A stretch of 64,000 nt of DNA, taken from the NCBI RefSeq assembly GCF_020400655.1, contig NZ_JAINRC010000018.1, positions 62,001 to 126,000 of the forward strand, in the 5' to 3' direction. The position numbers and the translations under genes are program-made. The stretch comes from Streptomyces spinosus (GTDB lineage Bacteria > Actinomycetota > Actinomycetes > Streptomycetales > Streptomycetaceae). Shown here piece by piece: positions 26,020 through 34,703 of this stretch. Position 1 is the first letter of the stretch. The number at the start of each line of letters is the position of its first letter. The notes under the pieces were generated by a model. It was not told the origin of the DNA, ran no database searches, and saw only the letters and a program-made list of their open reading frames with translations.

Positions 26020-27750
26020 GTGGCCATCACCGAACAACGACTGTCGACCATGGTCCTCGTGATCGGTAACGGCGGAGCCGGCCTGCGGGCGGCGATCGAA
26101 CTGGCCGAGGCCGGCGTCGATGTCGTTGCCGTCGGCAAACGCCCCAAGGAGGACACCCACACCTCCCTGGCCGCCGGCGGGATCAACGCGGCCCTGGCCA
26201 CGATGGACCCCGAGGACAGCTGGCAGCAGCACGCCGCGGACACCCTCAAGGAGAGTTACCTGCTCGGCGACCCCCGCACCGCGGAGATCGTCACCCAGGG
26301 CGCGGCCCTTGGCATCGACGACCTGGAGCGCTACGGCATGGCTTTCGCCCGCGAGGGAGACGGCCGCATCTCGCAGCGCTTCTTCGGAGCGCACAAGTAT
26401 CGCCGCACCGCCTTCGCCGGCGACTACACCGGCCTGGAGATCCAGCGCACGCTCATCCGGCGCGCGAGCCAGCTGGACATACCCGTGCTCGACACCGTCT
26501 ACATCACCCGTCTCCTGGTCCACGACGGTGCCGTCTTCGGGGCCTATGGCTTCGACCTCACCAACGGCACCCGTTACCTCATCCACGCGGACGCCGTCAT
26601 CCTCGCGGCCGGCGGGCACACTCGCATCTGGCGGCGCACCTCGTCGCGACGGGACGAGAACACCGGCGACTCCTTCCGTCTGGCGGTCGAGGCCGGGGCC
26701 CGCCTGCGCGACCCCGAACTGGTCCAGTTCCACCCCTCCGGCATCATCGAACCGGAGAACGCCGCCGGCACCCTCGTCAGTGAGGCGGCCCGCGGTGAGG
26801 GCGGCATTCTGCGCAACGCCCTCGGCGAGCGGTACATGAGCAGGTACGACCCTCAGCGGATGGAACTGTCCACCCGTGACCGCGTGGCCCTCGCCTCCTA
26901 CACCGAGATCAAGGAAGGCCGCGGCACCCCCAACGGCGGGGTCTGGCTCGACGTCTCCCACCTCCCCCGACAGACGATCATGAACCGGCTGCCCAGGGTC
27001 TACCAGACGCTCCTCGATCTGCAGATGCTCGACATCACCCGCGAACCCATCGAGGTCGCCCCCACCGCGCACTACTCGATGGGCGGCGTGTGGGTCCGCC
27101 CGGAGGATCACAGCACCGACGTGCGCGGCCTGTACGCCATCGGCGAGGCCTCCAGCGGCCTCCACGGCGCCAACCGCCTCGGCGGCAACAGTCTCATCGA
27201 ACTGCTCGTCTACGGCCGCATCACCGGACAGGCCGCGGCCGCCTACTCGGAGTCACTCGCCGCGCAGCCCCGCTCCGCGGCCGCGGTGGCCCGGGCGCGC
27301 GCCGAAGTCGACGAGCTCCTCGCCGCCGACGGACCTGAGAACGTCCGCGCCCTCCAGCGCGCCATCCGCAACACCATGACCGAGCACGCCGGTGTCGTCC
27401 GCGACGAACAGGGTCTGCGCACGGGCCTGGCGGAGCTGGACACGATCGAGAAGCGCATGGAGAACATCGGGGTCCACCCCGACATCGCCGGCTTCCAGGA
27501 CCTCGCCCACGCCTTCGACCTCAAGTCGGCCGCCCTGGCGGCCCGGGCCACCCTCGAAGCGGCGCTGGAACGCAGGGAGACCCGCGGTTGTCACAATCGC
27601 AGCGACTTCCCTGCCATGGATCCCGCCTTCCGGGTCAATCTCGTCTGGTCCCCGACGACCGGAATCACCCATGAGAGCATTCCGCCCATTCCGGGCGAGA
27701 TCGCATCCCTCATGGAGGACGTCTCCACCGATGGAAAGCTCGTCGAATAG
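26020..27750 (+). CDS. succinate dehydrogenase/fumarate reductase-type flavoprotein
   Basis: A 576-residue flavoprotein of the SdhA/FrdA/L-aspartate-oxidase family. MVLVIGNGGAGLRAAIELAEAG binds FAD, THTSLAAGGINAAL carries the covalent-flavin-type histidine region, and LVQFHPSG, PTAHYSMGGV, GLHGANRLGGNSLIELLVYGR and the tail RRETRGCHNRSDFP are family hallmarks. It interconverts succinate and fumarate or oxidises aspartate; without adjacent iron-sulfur or membrane subunits it may be a soluble fumarate reductase fed by ferredoxin or quinol. The GTG at 26020 has GGGAGC before it; an ATG at 25993 lies only 8 bases after the -10 and has no ribosome site. Confidence 0.88.
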   Translation: MAITEQRLSTMVLVIGNGGAGLRAAIELAEAGVDVVAVGKRPKEDTHTSLAAGGINAALATMDPEDSWQQHAADTLKESYLLGDPRTAEIVTQGAALGIDDLERYGMAFAREGDGRISQRFFGAHKYRRTAFAGDYTGLEIQRTLIRRASQLDIPVLDTVYITRLLVHDGAVFGAYGFDLTNGTRYLIHADAVILAAGGHTRIWRRTSSRRDENTGDSFRLAVEAGARLRDPELVQFHPSGIIEPENAAGTLVSEAARGEGGILRNALGERYMSRYDPQRMELSTRDRVALASYTEIKEGRGTPNGGVWLDVSHLPRQTIMNRLPRVYQTLLDLQMLDITREPIEVAPTAHYSMGGVWVRPEDHSTDVRGLYAIGEASSGLHGANRLGGNSLIELLVYGRITGQAAAAYSESLAAQPRSAAAVARARAEVDELLAADGPENVRALQRAIRNTMTEHAGVVRDEQGLRTGLAELDTIEKRMENIGVHPDIAGFQDLAHAFDLKSAALAARATLEAALERRETRGCHNRSDFPAMDPAFRVNLVWSPTTGITHESIPPIPGEIASLMEDVSTDGKLVE

Positions 27751-27791
27751 TTGTCCGTCACCCCCGCATTCCTGCTCCACGTTCTTCGCCT

Positions 27792-27818
27792 CGTCACAGA
27801 AATCGTGCGCAGCCGGTC
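27792..27818 (+). promoter_or_regulatory. ECF41-type promoter of epimerase 27865
   Basis: CGTCACA at 27792-27798, 16 bases, GGTC at 27815-27818, about 47 bases before the ATG. Confidence 0.7.
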
Positions 27819-27864
27819 TTTTCTGATGCAGACCGACGTCACACATCACTGAAAGGATTTCACT

Positions 27865-28611
27865 ATGAAGGTCGTAGTGATCGGCGGTACCGGACTGATC
27901 GGCTCGAAGCTGGTCGCCAGGCTCGAGGAGCACGGTCACGAGGCCGTACCGGCGGCACCCAACACCGGCGTCAACACGCTCACGGGCGAGGGCCTGGCCG
28001 AGGTCCTCGACGGTGCCTCGGTCGTGGTGGACGTCTCCAACTCGCCTTCCTTCGCGGACGACGCCGTCATGGAGTTCTTCCGTACCTCGACCACCAACCT
28101 CCTCAAGGCGGAGGCGGACGCCGGGGTGACCCACCACGTGGCCCTCTCCGTGGTGGGTACGGAACGGCTCGAGGAAAGCGGCTACTTCCGTGCCAAGCAG
28201 GCTCAGGAGGGGCTGATCAAGGACTCGGGAATCCCGTACTCCATCGTGCACGCCACGCAGTTCTTCGAGTTCATGAAGGGCATCGCCGATTCGGCGACCG
28301 ACGGTGACACCGTCCGCCTGGCCCCGGTCAAGATCCGGCCCATCCACTCCGACGACGTGGCCGCCGCCGTCGGCCGCACCGCTGTCGATACTCCGGTCAA
28401 CGGAGTGGTGGAGGTCGCCGGGCCCGAGGTGTTCCAGCTGGACGAGCTGATCCGAAAGGGCCTGGCCGCCAAGGGCGACCCGCGCACGGTGGTGTCCGAT
28501 GTGCACGCCCCCTACTTCGGTGCGGAGCTGCAGGAGACCACCCTGCTTCCCGGTCCGGACGCGCACATCGCGGACACCCGTTTCGCCGACTGGCTCGCGC
28601 AGCGACGGTGA
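27865..28611 (+). CDS. NmrA-like NAD(P)-dependent epimerase/reductase
   Basis: A 248-residue NAD(P)-binding protein opening MKVVVIGGTGLIGSKLVARL (GGxGxxG Rossmann loop). It carries VTHHVALSVVGTERLEESGYFRAKQAQEGLIKDSGIPYSIVHATQFFEF, the NmrA-like core, and ends [20 protein letters not shown]. It is a paralogue of the gene at 8458-9198, with similar length and near-identical motifs, suggesting duplication inside the regulon. Substrate unknown. A good ribosome site (AAAGGATTT) precedes the ATG, and two hairpins follow the stop. Confidence 0.87.
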   Translation: MKVVVIGGTGLIGSKLVARLEEHGHEAVPAAPNTGVNTLTGEGLAEVLDGASVVVDVSNSPSFADDAVMEFFRTSTTNLLKAEADAGVTHHVALSVVGTERLEESGYFRAKQAQEGLIKDSGIPYSIVHATQFFEFMKGIADSATDGDTVRLAPVKIRPIHSDDVAAAVGRTAVDTPVNGVVEVAGPEVFQLDELIRKGLAAKGDPRTVVSDVHAPYFGAELQETTLLPGPDAHIADTRFADWLAQRR

Positions 28612-28616
28612 GCCGC

Positions 28617-28649
28617 GGGTGGCGGTCACTGGGGCAGGGCCCGCCACCC
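28617..28649 (+). terminator. hairpin after epimerase 27865-28611
   Basis: Arms GGGTGGCGG (28617-28625) and CCGCCACCC (28641-28649). A second hairpin follows with GGGGGCCTG (28654-28662) pairing with CAGGCCCCC (28683-28691). Confidence 0.6.
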
Positions 28650-28773
28650 CGAGGGGGGCCTGTCGTCCGCACCGCGGCACGGCAGGCCCCCTCTTCCTGT
28701 CCGGCGCGGCGGCGGCCAGGACTCCGACACGCCTTGCAACCGACAGACAACACCGCAGAGAAAGCCAGCCACC

Positions 28774-29373
28774 ATGCTGATGCGACGCGATCAAGCCGTT
28801 CCTCCCAGCTCGACCTCGTACCTGGGGGTGACCGGTACATACACCATCGACCCGGTCCACAGTTCGATCGGCTTCTCCGTCCGGCACGCCATGATCTCCA
28901 ACGTCCGCGGCAGGTTCGACCGTTTCGAAGGCCTTCTCAAACTCGACGGCGCCGACCCGTCGCGTTCCGAGGCGTACGTGAGTGTCCAGACCGACAGCCT
29001 GAACACGGGCATCCAGGAGCGCGACGCTCACCTCGGAGGGCCCGACTTCTTCGACTCCGCGACGTTTCCCCTGATGGCGTTCCGCTCCACCGGCATCGTC
29101 CCGCTCGGCGACGACGAGTTCCGTCTCACAGGCGGTCTGCGCATCAAGGACATCGAGCTGCCCTTGGACATCGACGTCGTCTTCGGCGGAGCCGGCGAGG
29201 ACGCCTACGGGCTGCACCGGGTCGGCTTCGAGGGCGCGGCCACGCTGCGGCGTTCGGACTGGGGGCTGGCCTGGAACACACCGTTGGCGACGGGGGGAGT
29301 CCTCGTCAGCGACAAGGTGACCCTGACACTGGACGTCTCAGCGGTACGACTCGACCGGGACACGGCGTCCTGA
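28774..29373 (+). CDS. YceI-family polyisoprenoid-binding protein
   Basis: A 199-residue YceI-domain protein. GTYTIDPVHSSIGFSVRHAMISNVRGRFDRFEGLLKLDGADPSRSEAYVSVQTDSLNTG is the N-terminal half of the lipocalin-like barrel, and RDAHLGGPDFFDSATFPLMAFRSTG plus ITDIEL-like and VTLTLDVSAV strands complete it. There is no signal peptide, so it is cytoplasmic. YceI proteins bind amphiphilic isoprenoid molecules such as quinones; in an island rich in quinone-linked enzymes, a quinone-related role is plausible but unproven. No ECF41-type site was found before it. Confidence 0.9.
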   Translation: MLMRRDQAVPPSSTSYLGVTGTYTIDPVHSSIGFSVRHAMISNVRGRFDRFEGLLKLDGADPSRSEAYVSVQTDSLNTGIQERDAHLGGPDFFDSATFPLMAFRSTGIVPLGDDEFRLTGGLRIKDIELPLDIDVVFGGAGEDAYGLHRVGFEGAATLRRSDWGLAWNTPLATGGVLVSDKVTLTLDVSAVRLDRDTAS

Positions 29374-29500
29374 CCGGAAGCCGGTGCGGGCGGGGTGGCG
29401 CCCGTTCGGGAACCACCCCGCCCACAGCCTCCCCTGCCTGTGTCTGCGTTTCGGCTCCTTCTGCTGCGGCCACAGGCCGGGTCCATCACTCGGCCCCTGC

Positions 29501-29767
29501 TCACGCGGCGGTTTCCGTCACCCCGGGCGTACGCGCCGTGCGCCGTCGCATGGCGCGGCGCTCCCCTTCCGTCGTACCGCCCCAGATACCCTCCACCGGA
29601 TCCGCGGCGACGGCCCACGCCAAACACCGCTCCCGCACGGGGCAGCGCCGGCAGACGGCCTTCGCCTCATCCGTCTGTATCGCCACCAGGCCGCTGTTGA
29701 CGTTGCCTATCGGGAAGAAGAGATCAGGGTCCTGGCCTCGGCAAAGCGCCCGTTCGCGCCAGTCCAT
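29501..29767 (-). CDS. WhiB-like [4Fe-4S] transcription factor
   Basis: An 88-residue Wbl protein. Four cysteine ligands of the iron-sulfur cluster are at C9, C39, C42 and C48 (VCRRCPVRERC), followed by the G(V/I)WGG turn as VEGIWGGTTEGERRAMRRR and a basic DNA-binding tail. Wbl proteins bind the principal sigma factor and respond to oxygen, NO or redox state. An excellent ribosome site (AGGAGGTG) precedes the ATG. It has an ECF41-type promoter about 105 bases upstream, so ECF41 control may feed a second, redox-responsive regulator. The specific Wbl subclass cannot be fixed by eye. Confidence 0.92.
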   Translation of the reverse strand: MDWRERALCRGQDPDLFFPIGNVNSGLVAIQTDEAKAVCRRCPVRERCLAWAVAADPVEGIWGGTTEGERRAMRRRTARTPGVTETAA

Positions 29768-29871
29768 GGAACACCTCCTGGGTGAGGGACGGATACGGTC
29801 TCGGGGGGCGGCTCGTCGTCAGGGCGTTCGACGACGCGGATGGCGGTCCACCACCGCTCGTCACCTGATAG

Positions 29872-29898
29872 GACCGAGCGGTCGATGTGTGTGTGACA
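29872..29898 (-). promoter_or_regulatory. ECF41-type promoter of the WhiB-like gene
   Basis: On the minus strand TGTCACA (29898-29892), 16 bases, GGTC (29875-29872). The rest of the gap to 30226 holds no gene or matching element that I can identify. Confidence 0.7.
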
Positions 29899-30226
29899 CC
29901 GCGACGGCGCGGAGCTGGCGTTCCCGAAGACCTGAGAGAGATCCACCGATTATCGAAGACGCCCCCGCGCGTGGGCGACTCGTCAGGAACGAGGGCGGTT
30001 CCAGGGGCGCGGTTCGTCAGGGTATCGCGTCGGCTCTCCAGACGGCGGGAACTGTACTGCTCCGTCTCGCGTCTGCCTCTTCGTGTCGCCGGAACACACT
30101 GTTGTGGCACCCCGGCCATCGGTGTCATTTCCCACGGCAATACAGTGAGTCCTGTCGAACAGGCCGCTCATGAGGTGCACTGACCCGAGCGGCCCCTCAC
30201 ATACCCGCCTCCCGAAGGGGATCAGC

Positions 30227-30661
30227 ATGCGCAACGTGTTGCGTACCGCGGCCATCGGTGCCATGTCCGCAGGGCTCACGCTCGCCCCGGGGGTCGCCCA
30301 GGCGACACCCGGCGGTCCCGGTGTCACAGCCAAGACGCTGGCACAGTGGACCACCCATCGTTGGGACTACACAATCCGTGAGATCACCATTCCTCCCGGT
30401 CAGGGGACGGGATGGCATTACCACGACGGCTACCTGTACGCCTATGTCAAGCAGGGAACACTGAGCCACTTCGATGCCAGGTGCGCGTCGGACGGCGTGT
30501 ACAAGGAGGGCGACTACATAAAGGAGCCGCCTGGCGCGGAGCACGTGCACATCGGGCAGAACCGCGGCGCGGTGAACGTCGTCCTGAAGGTCCTCTATGT
30601 CCTGCCGCACGGCAGCCCCTTCGCTGAGGACGCCCCTGATCCCGGCTGCGAGCCGAACTGA
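30227..30661 (+). CDS. secreted cupin-domain protein
   Basis: A 144-residue exported cupin. MRNVLRTAAIGAMSAGLTLAPGVAQATP is a signal peptide, then TIREITIPPGQGTGWHYHDGYLYAYVKQGTLSHFD is cupin motif 1 with HxH ligands and GDYIKEPPGAEHVHIGQNRG is motif 2 with the final histidines. Two cysteines (about 83 and 142) could form a disulfide in the mature protein. Function unknown; extracellular metal-binding cupins include oxidases and binding proteins. The ATG at 30227 follows AAGGGGATC. No ECF41-type element was found upstream (TGTCATT at 30123 has no matching -10). Confidence 0.82.
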   Translation: MRNVLRTAAIGAMSAGLTLAPGVAQATPGGPGVTAKTLAQWTTHRWDYTIREITIPPGQGTGWHYHDGYLYAYVKQGTLSHFDARCASDGVYKEGDYIKEPPGAEHVHIGQNRGAVNVVLKVLYVLPHGSPFAEDAPDPGCEPN

Positions 30662-30682
30662 CCGGGCTCGCCGCTCCACGGC

Positions 30683-30709
30683 TGTCACAGCTCCCGCCAC
30701 TACCTGGTC
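30683..30709 (+). promoter_or_regulatory. ECF41-type promoter upstream of coiled-coil gene 30868
   Basis: TGTCACA at 30683-30689, 16 bases, GGTC at 30706-30709, about 160 bases before the ATG at 30868. Confidence 0.65.
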
Positions 30710-30867
30710 AATGCGGTGTCCACGGCTACGACGGCAACCGCTCAAGGCCGTGCGGCGAAGAAGAAGGAGCATGGCAGGGACACACGTCAGCCGATGCGTT
30801 CGAATGATCGCTGTTCGAGAGACGTCCGTGCCCAGGCTTCCGGCACAAGCCGAGGAAGGACGAGAGG

Positions 30868-31122
30868 ATGCCCCGAAGCACTGACCGGCAGGCCGATCCC
30901 GCCGCCGCCACCGCGTCGCTGGCGGCGGAGGCGGCGCTGCTCGAGGGCAGGCTGCGCCTGCTCCGAGAGGCGATCGACACGGTGGACGCCCGCATCGACG
31001 CGGTCTCCGAGGCCCTCCGGCAACTGCAGCATTCGGTGGCCCAGCCCGCCGACGGCCGGAAGCACCCGGGCGGCGAGACAGACGGCACCAGGCTCGATCA
31101 CTCGAGGTCCGGCCGCCCCTGA
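30868..31122 (+). CDS. small coiled-coil protein
   Basis: An 84-residue protein dominated by one coiled coil, residues about 12-57 (AAATASLAAEAALLEGRLRLLREAIDTVDARIDAVSEALRQLQ), with regular hydrophobic heptads, and a short disordered polar tail. It resembles the N-terminal coiled coil of the winged-helix protein encoded next (31317) in length and position but has no DNA-binding domain, so it could be a dimerisation partner or antagonist; this is inference. A GAGAGG ribosome site precedes the ATG. Confidence 0.6.
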   Translation: MPRSTDRQADPAAATASLAAEAALLEGRLRLLREAIDTVDARIDAVSEALRQLQHSVAQPADGRKHPGGETDGTRLDHSRSGRP

Positions 31123-31316
31123 CAGATCGAGCGGGCGGACCCGGTGATGTCCCTCGCCAGTCGATGCGTGCGCTCCGGTGTCAGCCCGCTTCGTTCCCGG
31201 CCGGCGGGGGCCGCTGCATATGATGTGCGGGTAGCATCCAACGGTGTTGGGCCGGGTTGACGTCGCCGACACATCGGCGGCCCCGCCGGAACAAGGGTTG
31301 AGGACGAGAGGAACAC

Positions 31317-31844
31317 ATGGGCTCCGTGACCCCCAAGGCTCGCAACATCGAGATCACCGCCGAGAGCCTCCGGGAGGATCTTGCCCGGCTGGAGGTTCAG
31401 AAGCAGGCGCTGGAGCGTGAACTGTCCGCTGTCACCGCGCACCTCGACTCCGTGCAACGAGCCCTCAGCGCCCTTCAGGCCCTGCTGCCCATGGCCGCCG
31501 CGTCGTCCGCGGCACCCGGGTCCGTGGACGTCGGGCCGACGACGCAGCCGGCGCCCGCGGACACCACCGAGGACGCGGACGCGAGCCGGGCGAGGACCGA
31601 CCACGCCGATGTCGAGGCCGACACCGACAGCGCACCGAAGTACGGCAAGCTGACCGAACAGATCCTGACGTACTTCGCCGAAGTCCCGGACGCCGACGTC
31701 CGAGCCCGCGATGTCGCCGCCGCTCTGGGCCGGGACACCGACAGTGGCAGCATCAACGCCGTGCGGAGCACGCTCGACCGTCTGGTCGGCACCTCCCGCA
31801 TCCGCCGTGTCGGGCGCGGCCTGTACCGCGCCGCCAAGCCCTGA
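31317..31844 (+). CDS. coiled-coil plus winged-helix DNA-binding-like protein
   Basis: A 175-residue protein in three parts. Residues 15-58 are a coiled coil (ESLREDLARLEVQKQALERELSAVTAHLDSVQRALSALQAL), 60-108 are a low-complexity Ala/Asp-rich linker, and 109-172 are a compact winged-helix-like domain (KLTEQILTYFAE..VRARDVAAALGRDTDSGSINAVRSTLDRLVGTSRIRRVGRGLYRA). The last domain looks like a replication-initiator/MarR-type winged helix, with GRGLYRA as the wing. I do not know a named family; the paralogue at 36971-37522 has the same architecture. A DNA-binding regulator is the best guess. Ribosome site GAGAGGAA; no ECF41 site found. Confidence 0.72.
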   Translation: MGSVTPKARNIEITAESLREDLARLEVQKQALERELSAVTAHLDSVQRALSALQALLPMAAASSAAPGSVDVGPTTQPAPADTTEDADASRARTDHADVEADTDSAPKYGKLTEQILTYFAEVPDADVRARDVAAALGRDTDSGSINAVRSTLDRLVGTSRIRRVGRGLYRAAKP

Positions 31845-31947
31845 CCGGGGACAGTGCTTCGCCGCGCCAGGTGATGGGTGCCGCTGTCACCGCCGGGCAA
31901 CGGGTGCTCCCAGCGAGACACCCGTCACCCGGCATGTCACCGCCGGC

Positions 31948-33297
31948 TCATCCGGCGACGACATCCTTGGGCTCCTCGCTGCGCCGTGGGGTGCCGCTGG
32001 AGACGAAGGCGTCTCGCGGGTGCTGGACCGAGACGAGGGAGACGATGTCCCGGCCGTAGAAGGCGGCGGTGGCCCACACCGCGAAAACACGGATCTTGCG
32101 TTCCCAGCTGGGTACGGCCAGGACGTGGTATCCCCGGTGCATCAGCCAGGCCGGGAAACCCTTGATGACCAGACGCCGGTACTGGAAGATGCCGCGGCCC
32201 AGCCCGAGTGTGGCCACCACGCCCAGACTGTGGTGCACGTAGTCCTTGGCCGGCCGGCCCCGAAGTGACGCCAGGATGTTCTTGGCCAGGAGCTTGCCCT
32301 GGCGGACGGCGTGCTGCGCGTTGGGCACCGTCCGGGCCCCCGGCCGCCCTGCGGCGAGGTCGGGCACGGAGGCGTCGTCACCGGCCGCCCAGACGTCCGC
32401 CACCACCTCGGTGTCCGTACCGACCCGGAGATCCGCCCGCACCGTCAGCAGGCCCCGTTCGTCGACGGGAAGGTCCGTGTGGTTGTGCACGATCGGGTTG
32501 GACGCGTTGCCCGCCGCCCACACGATCAGGCCGGAGTCGTACTCCTCCCCGTCGGACAGCACGACGTGCCCGTCTTCCGCGGAGACGAGCTGGGTGTTCA
32601 GATGCACCCGGCCGCCCCGCTTCTCCAGCGAGCGCACCACCCACTCACCCGGCCGGTCGGTCACCTCGGGAAGGATCCGGCCCCGAGCCTCGACCAGGTG
32701 GAAGCCCAGTTCTGCCGCATCGATCTCCGGGTAGTGCTTCAGCAGGGCGGTCGCCAGGGCCAGCAGTTCGCCGAAGCCCTCCACTCCGGAGAACCCGCCT
32801 CCGACCACGGTGACGGTGAGCAGCTTGCGTCGCTCGGGACCGCGCGGAAGGGTCGCCGCGCGATCGAACGAGGTGAGCAGCCGGTCGCGGATCGCCACGG
32901 CCTCCTCGACGTGCTTCAGTCCGTACGCCTGGTCGCTCAGCCCCGGGATCGGGAACGTGCGCGTAACGGCCCCTGCCGTCACCACCAGCACGTCGTAGTG
33001 GAGGTCGAAGTCCGGCCCGGTCTCCGGCCGGACCGTGACCGTGCGCGCGCTGTTGCGGATCTCCGTCACCGCGCCCGCGATCACACGGGTCCGGCGCAGG
33101 TGCCGCCGCAGCGAGACCGCGGCATGCCGGGCCTCGACCGACCCGGCGACCACCTCGGGGAGGAACGGCTGGTATGTCATGTACGGGCGAGGGTCGACCA
33201 CGGTGACGCGTGCCTCACCTCGACGCAACTTCTTCTCCAGGCCCCACGCGGTGTAGAAACCCGCGTAACCACCACCCACGATCAAGATCTCACGCAC
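31948..33297 (-). CDS. type II NADH dehydrogenase
   Basis: A 449-residue non-proton-pumping NADH:quinone oxidoreductase-type flavoprotein. ILIVGGGYAGFYTAWGLE binds FAD, VTVVGGGFSGVEGFGELLAL binds NADH, and DVWAAGDDASVPDL..TVPNAQHAVRQGKLLAKNI is the conserved C-terminal FAD/quinone motif. The tail (FPAWLMHRGYHVLAVPSWERKIRVFAVWATAAFYGRDIVSL) includes the amphipathic membrane-binding helices. It would feed NADH electrons to menaquinone. The GTG at 33297 has AGAGGA upstream; an alternative in-frame start at 33324 lies only 8 bases after the promoter -10. ECF41-type promoter about 35 bases upstream. Confidence 0.9.
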   Translation of the reverse strand: MREILIVGGGYAGFYTAWGLEKKLRRGEARVTVVDPRPYMTYQPFLPEVVAGSVEARHAAVSLRRHLRRTRVIAGAVTEIRNSARTVTVRPETGPDFDLHYDVLVVTAGAVTRTFPIPGLSDQAYGLKHVEEAVAIRDRLLTSFDRAATLPRGPERRKLLTVTVVGGGFSGVEGFGELLALATALLKHYPEIDAAELGFHLVEARGRILPEVTDRPGEWVVRSLEKRGGRVHLNTQLVSAEDGHVVLSDGEEYDSGLIVWAAGNASNPIVHNHTDLPVDERGLLTVRADLRVGTDTEVVADVWAAGDDASVPDLAAGRPGARTVPNAQHAVRQGKLLAKNILASLRGRPAKDYVHHSLGVVATLGLGRGIFQYRRLVIKGFPAWLMHRGYHVLAVPSWERKIRVFAVWATAAFYGRDIVSLVSVQHPRDAFVSSGTPRRSEEPKDVVAG

Positions 33298-33331
33298 GGT
33301 GTCCTCTGTTCCTCTCGGTTCCACCTATCAA

Positions 33332-33358
33332 GACCGGCCAGCACCACTTGGTGTGACG
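33332..33358 (-). promoter_or_regulatory. ECF41-type promoter of type II NADH dehydrogenase
   Basis: On the minus strand CGTCACA (33358-33352), 16 bases, GGTC (33335-33332). The remaining gap to 33810 contains no convincing gene. Confidence 0.7.
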
Positions 33359-33810
33359 TGACCGGGAGCGGAACCGGGAAGCCCGTGTGCGACCGGCGGC
33401 ACCGTTTCTGGTCCACCCCTCGGACTGGATACCGTCCCTCGCTGCAGAGACACGGGGCGTTCGCGGTGCCGACCGCCGGATGGCCACACCCGCGCTGCGC
33501 CGCGGCTCGGCCCGGTCGGCTGGGGAACGTGTCAGCCACGACGTCGGTCCGTGCCCTCAAGTGCGTACCGCCGACCGCACCGTGGCGCCCTGGAACCGCC
33601 GTGGGCGAGTCCTTGGCCGCCCCATGGCGCGACTCGTGGCCAACGCCAAGGGGCGGCGTCCGGCAGCCGGTACGGAGTTGCGTCCGCGCGGGGAGCGCGG
33701 AGCCACCCTGCTGCCGGCGAAGCAGATCGCGGCCCGGTCGCCCTTGCTCCCCGGGCCGCTGCCCGGCGTGGGCCATGCCGCCCCGGTCGTCGGTGCGGCC
33801 GGCGCGTTCG

Positions 33811-34545
33811 TCACGCGCTCGCGTGCCGCCTCCAGTGCGCCTCCAGGATTTCGGCCACCTCTGCGGGCCGCTGGAGCAGGGGCCAGTGATTGCAGTCCAT
33901 CTCGATCACCGCGGAGGCGTGCAGGGAGGCGCCGAGCTTGCGCCCGAACTCGATCTGGCAGGCGGGGTCGAGCGCTCCCCAGAAGACCAGGCACGGCGCC
34001 GACACCGCGGACAGCCCCGGCTCCCACTCCGCCCCCATCGTCACAGCCGACCGGTACAGCCTGAGAATGGCGTCCTTCATCGGACCGTCCACATGGCTCA
34101 CCGTCTCCCGTGCCAGGTCGACGGGCACGTCGAAGCCGGTCGCCAAGTCGTCGGCGAACTGTTCCGGTTGCAGCTCCTCCATGAAGCGGTCACCTTCGAC
34201 CTGGTCCTGCCAGATCTTGGCCAACGGGTGCCAGACATATTCGGAGTTGATCGGTCCGTTGCCCCCGGCCCAGGTACGGACCAGATCGGGGCGCAGATAG
34301 GCGACGCGGGCGGTGAATATGCACCCCCAGTCATGGCCGACCAGGTCGACCGGCTCACCGACCCGCTCCAGCCGTTCGATGAGCCAGTCCACGTACTCCT
34401 CCTTCGTGGATCCGAAGCCGGCCGGACGCGCCGCGCCGAAGCCGGGCAGATCCCAGGCTTCCACGTCCGTGCGGGTCAGGTGCCGCCGCACGCCGTCCCA
34501 TACCCGGTGGGTATCGGGGACGCCGTGAATCAGGATGGCAGGCAT
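33811..34545 (-). CDS. epoxide-hydrolase-like alpha/beta hydrolase
   Basis: A 244-residue alpha/beta-hydrolase. MPAILIHGVPDTHRVW begins directly with the HGxP oxyanion loop, VDLVGHDWGCIFTARVA is the nucleophile elbow with aspartate (GHDWG), and IEMDCNHWPLLQRPAEVAEIL supplies the base histidine. The Asp nucleophile points to epoxide hydrolase or dehalogenase chemistry. Starting almost on the first beta strand, it lacks the usual 20-30-residue N-terminal segment, but no better upstream start is visible. No ECF41-type promoter was found; several TGTCACA/CGTCACA strings nearby point the other way. Confidence 0.82.
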   Translation of the reverse strand: MPAILIHGVPDTHRVWDGVRRHLTRTDVEAWDLPGFGAARPAGFGSTKEEYVDWLIERLERVGEPVDLVGHDWGCIFTARVAYLRPDLVRTWAGGNGPINSEYVWHPLAKIWQDQVEGDRFMEELQPEQFADDLATGFDVPVDLARETVSHVDGPMKDAILRLYRSAVTMGAEWEPGLSAVSAPCLVFWGALDPACQIEFGRKLGASLHASAVIEMDCNHWPLLQRPAEVAEILEAHWRRHASA

Positions 34546-34703
34546 GGACAGGTCCCTTCGTCAGCGGGCGACGCCTCGCGATCGGTGGCGGGAGAACATC
34601 CTGTCACACTGTTATGTCCGTGCATTGCGGGGCTTCGCTCATCGTCACACGTCGGCGCGACGGGGTGGTATTCCTTCGGACCGCGTGACGGAGGCCGACC
34701 TGG

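Noticed and set aside
27589-27615. TGTCACA inside the 3' end of the flavoprotein gene
   Set aside because: No -10 element at 16-17 bases; the proper site for the next gene is 27792-27818.
33387-33810. Open frames in the gap between NADH dehydrogenase and the hydrolase
   Set aside because: Their translations are Arg/Pro-rich with no motif, no ribosome site and no conserved start; they look like GC-driven shadows.
34602-34649. TGTCACA at 34602 and CGTCACA at 34643
   Set aside because: No NGTC at the required spacing; the valid site for the sigma gene is 34704-34730.
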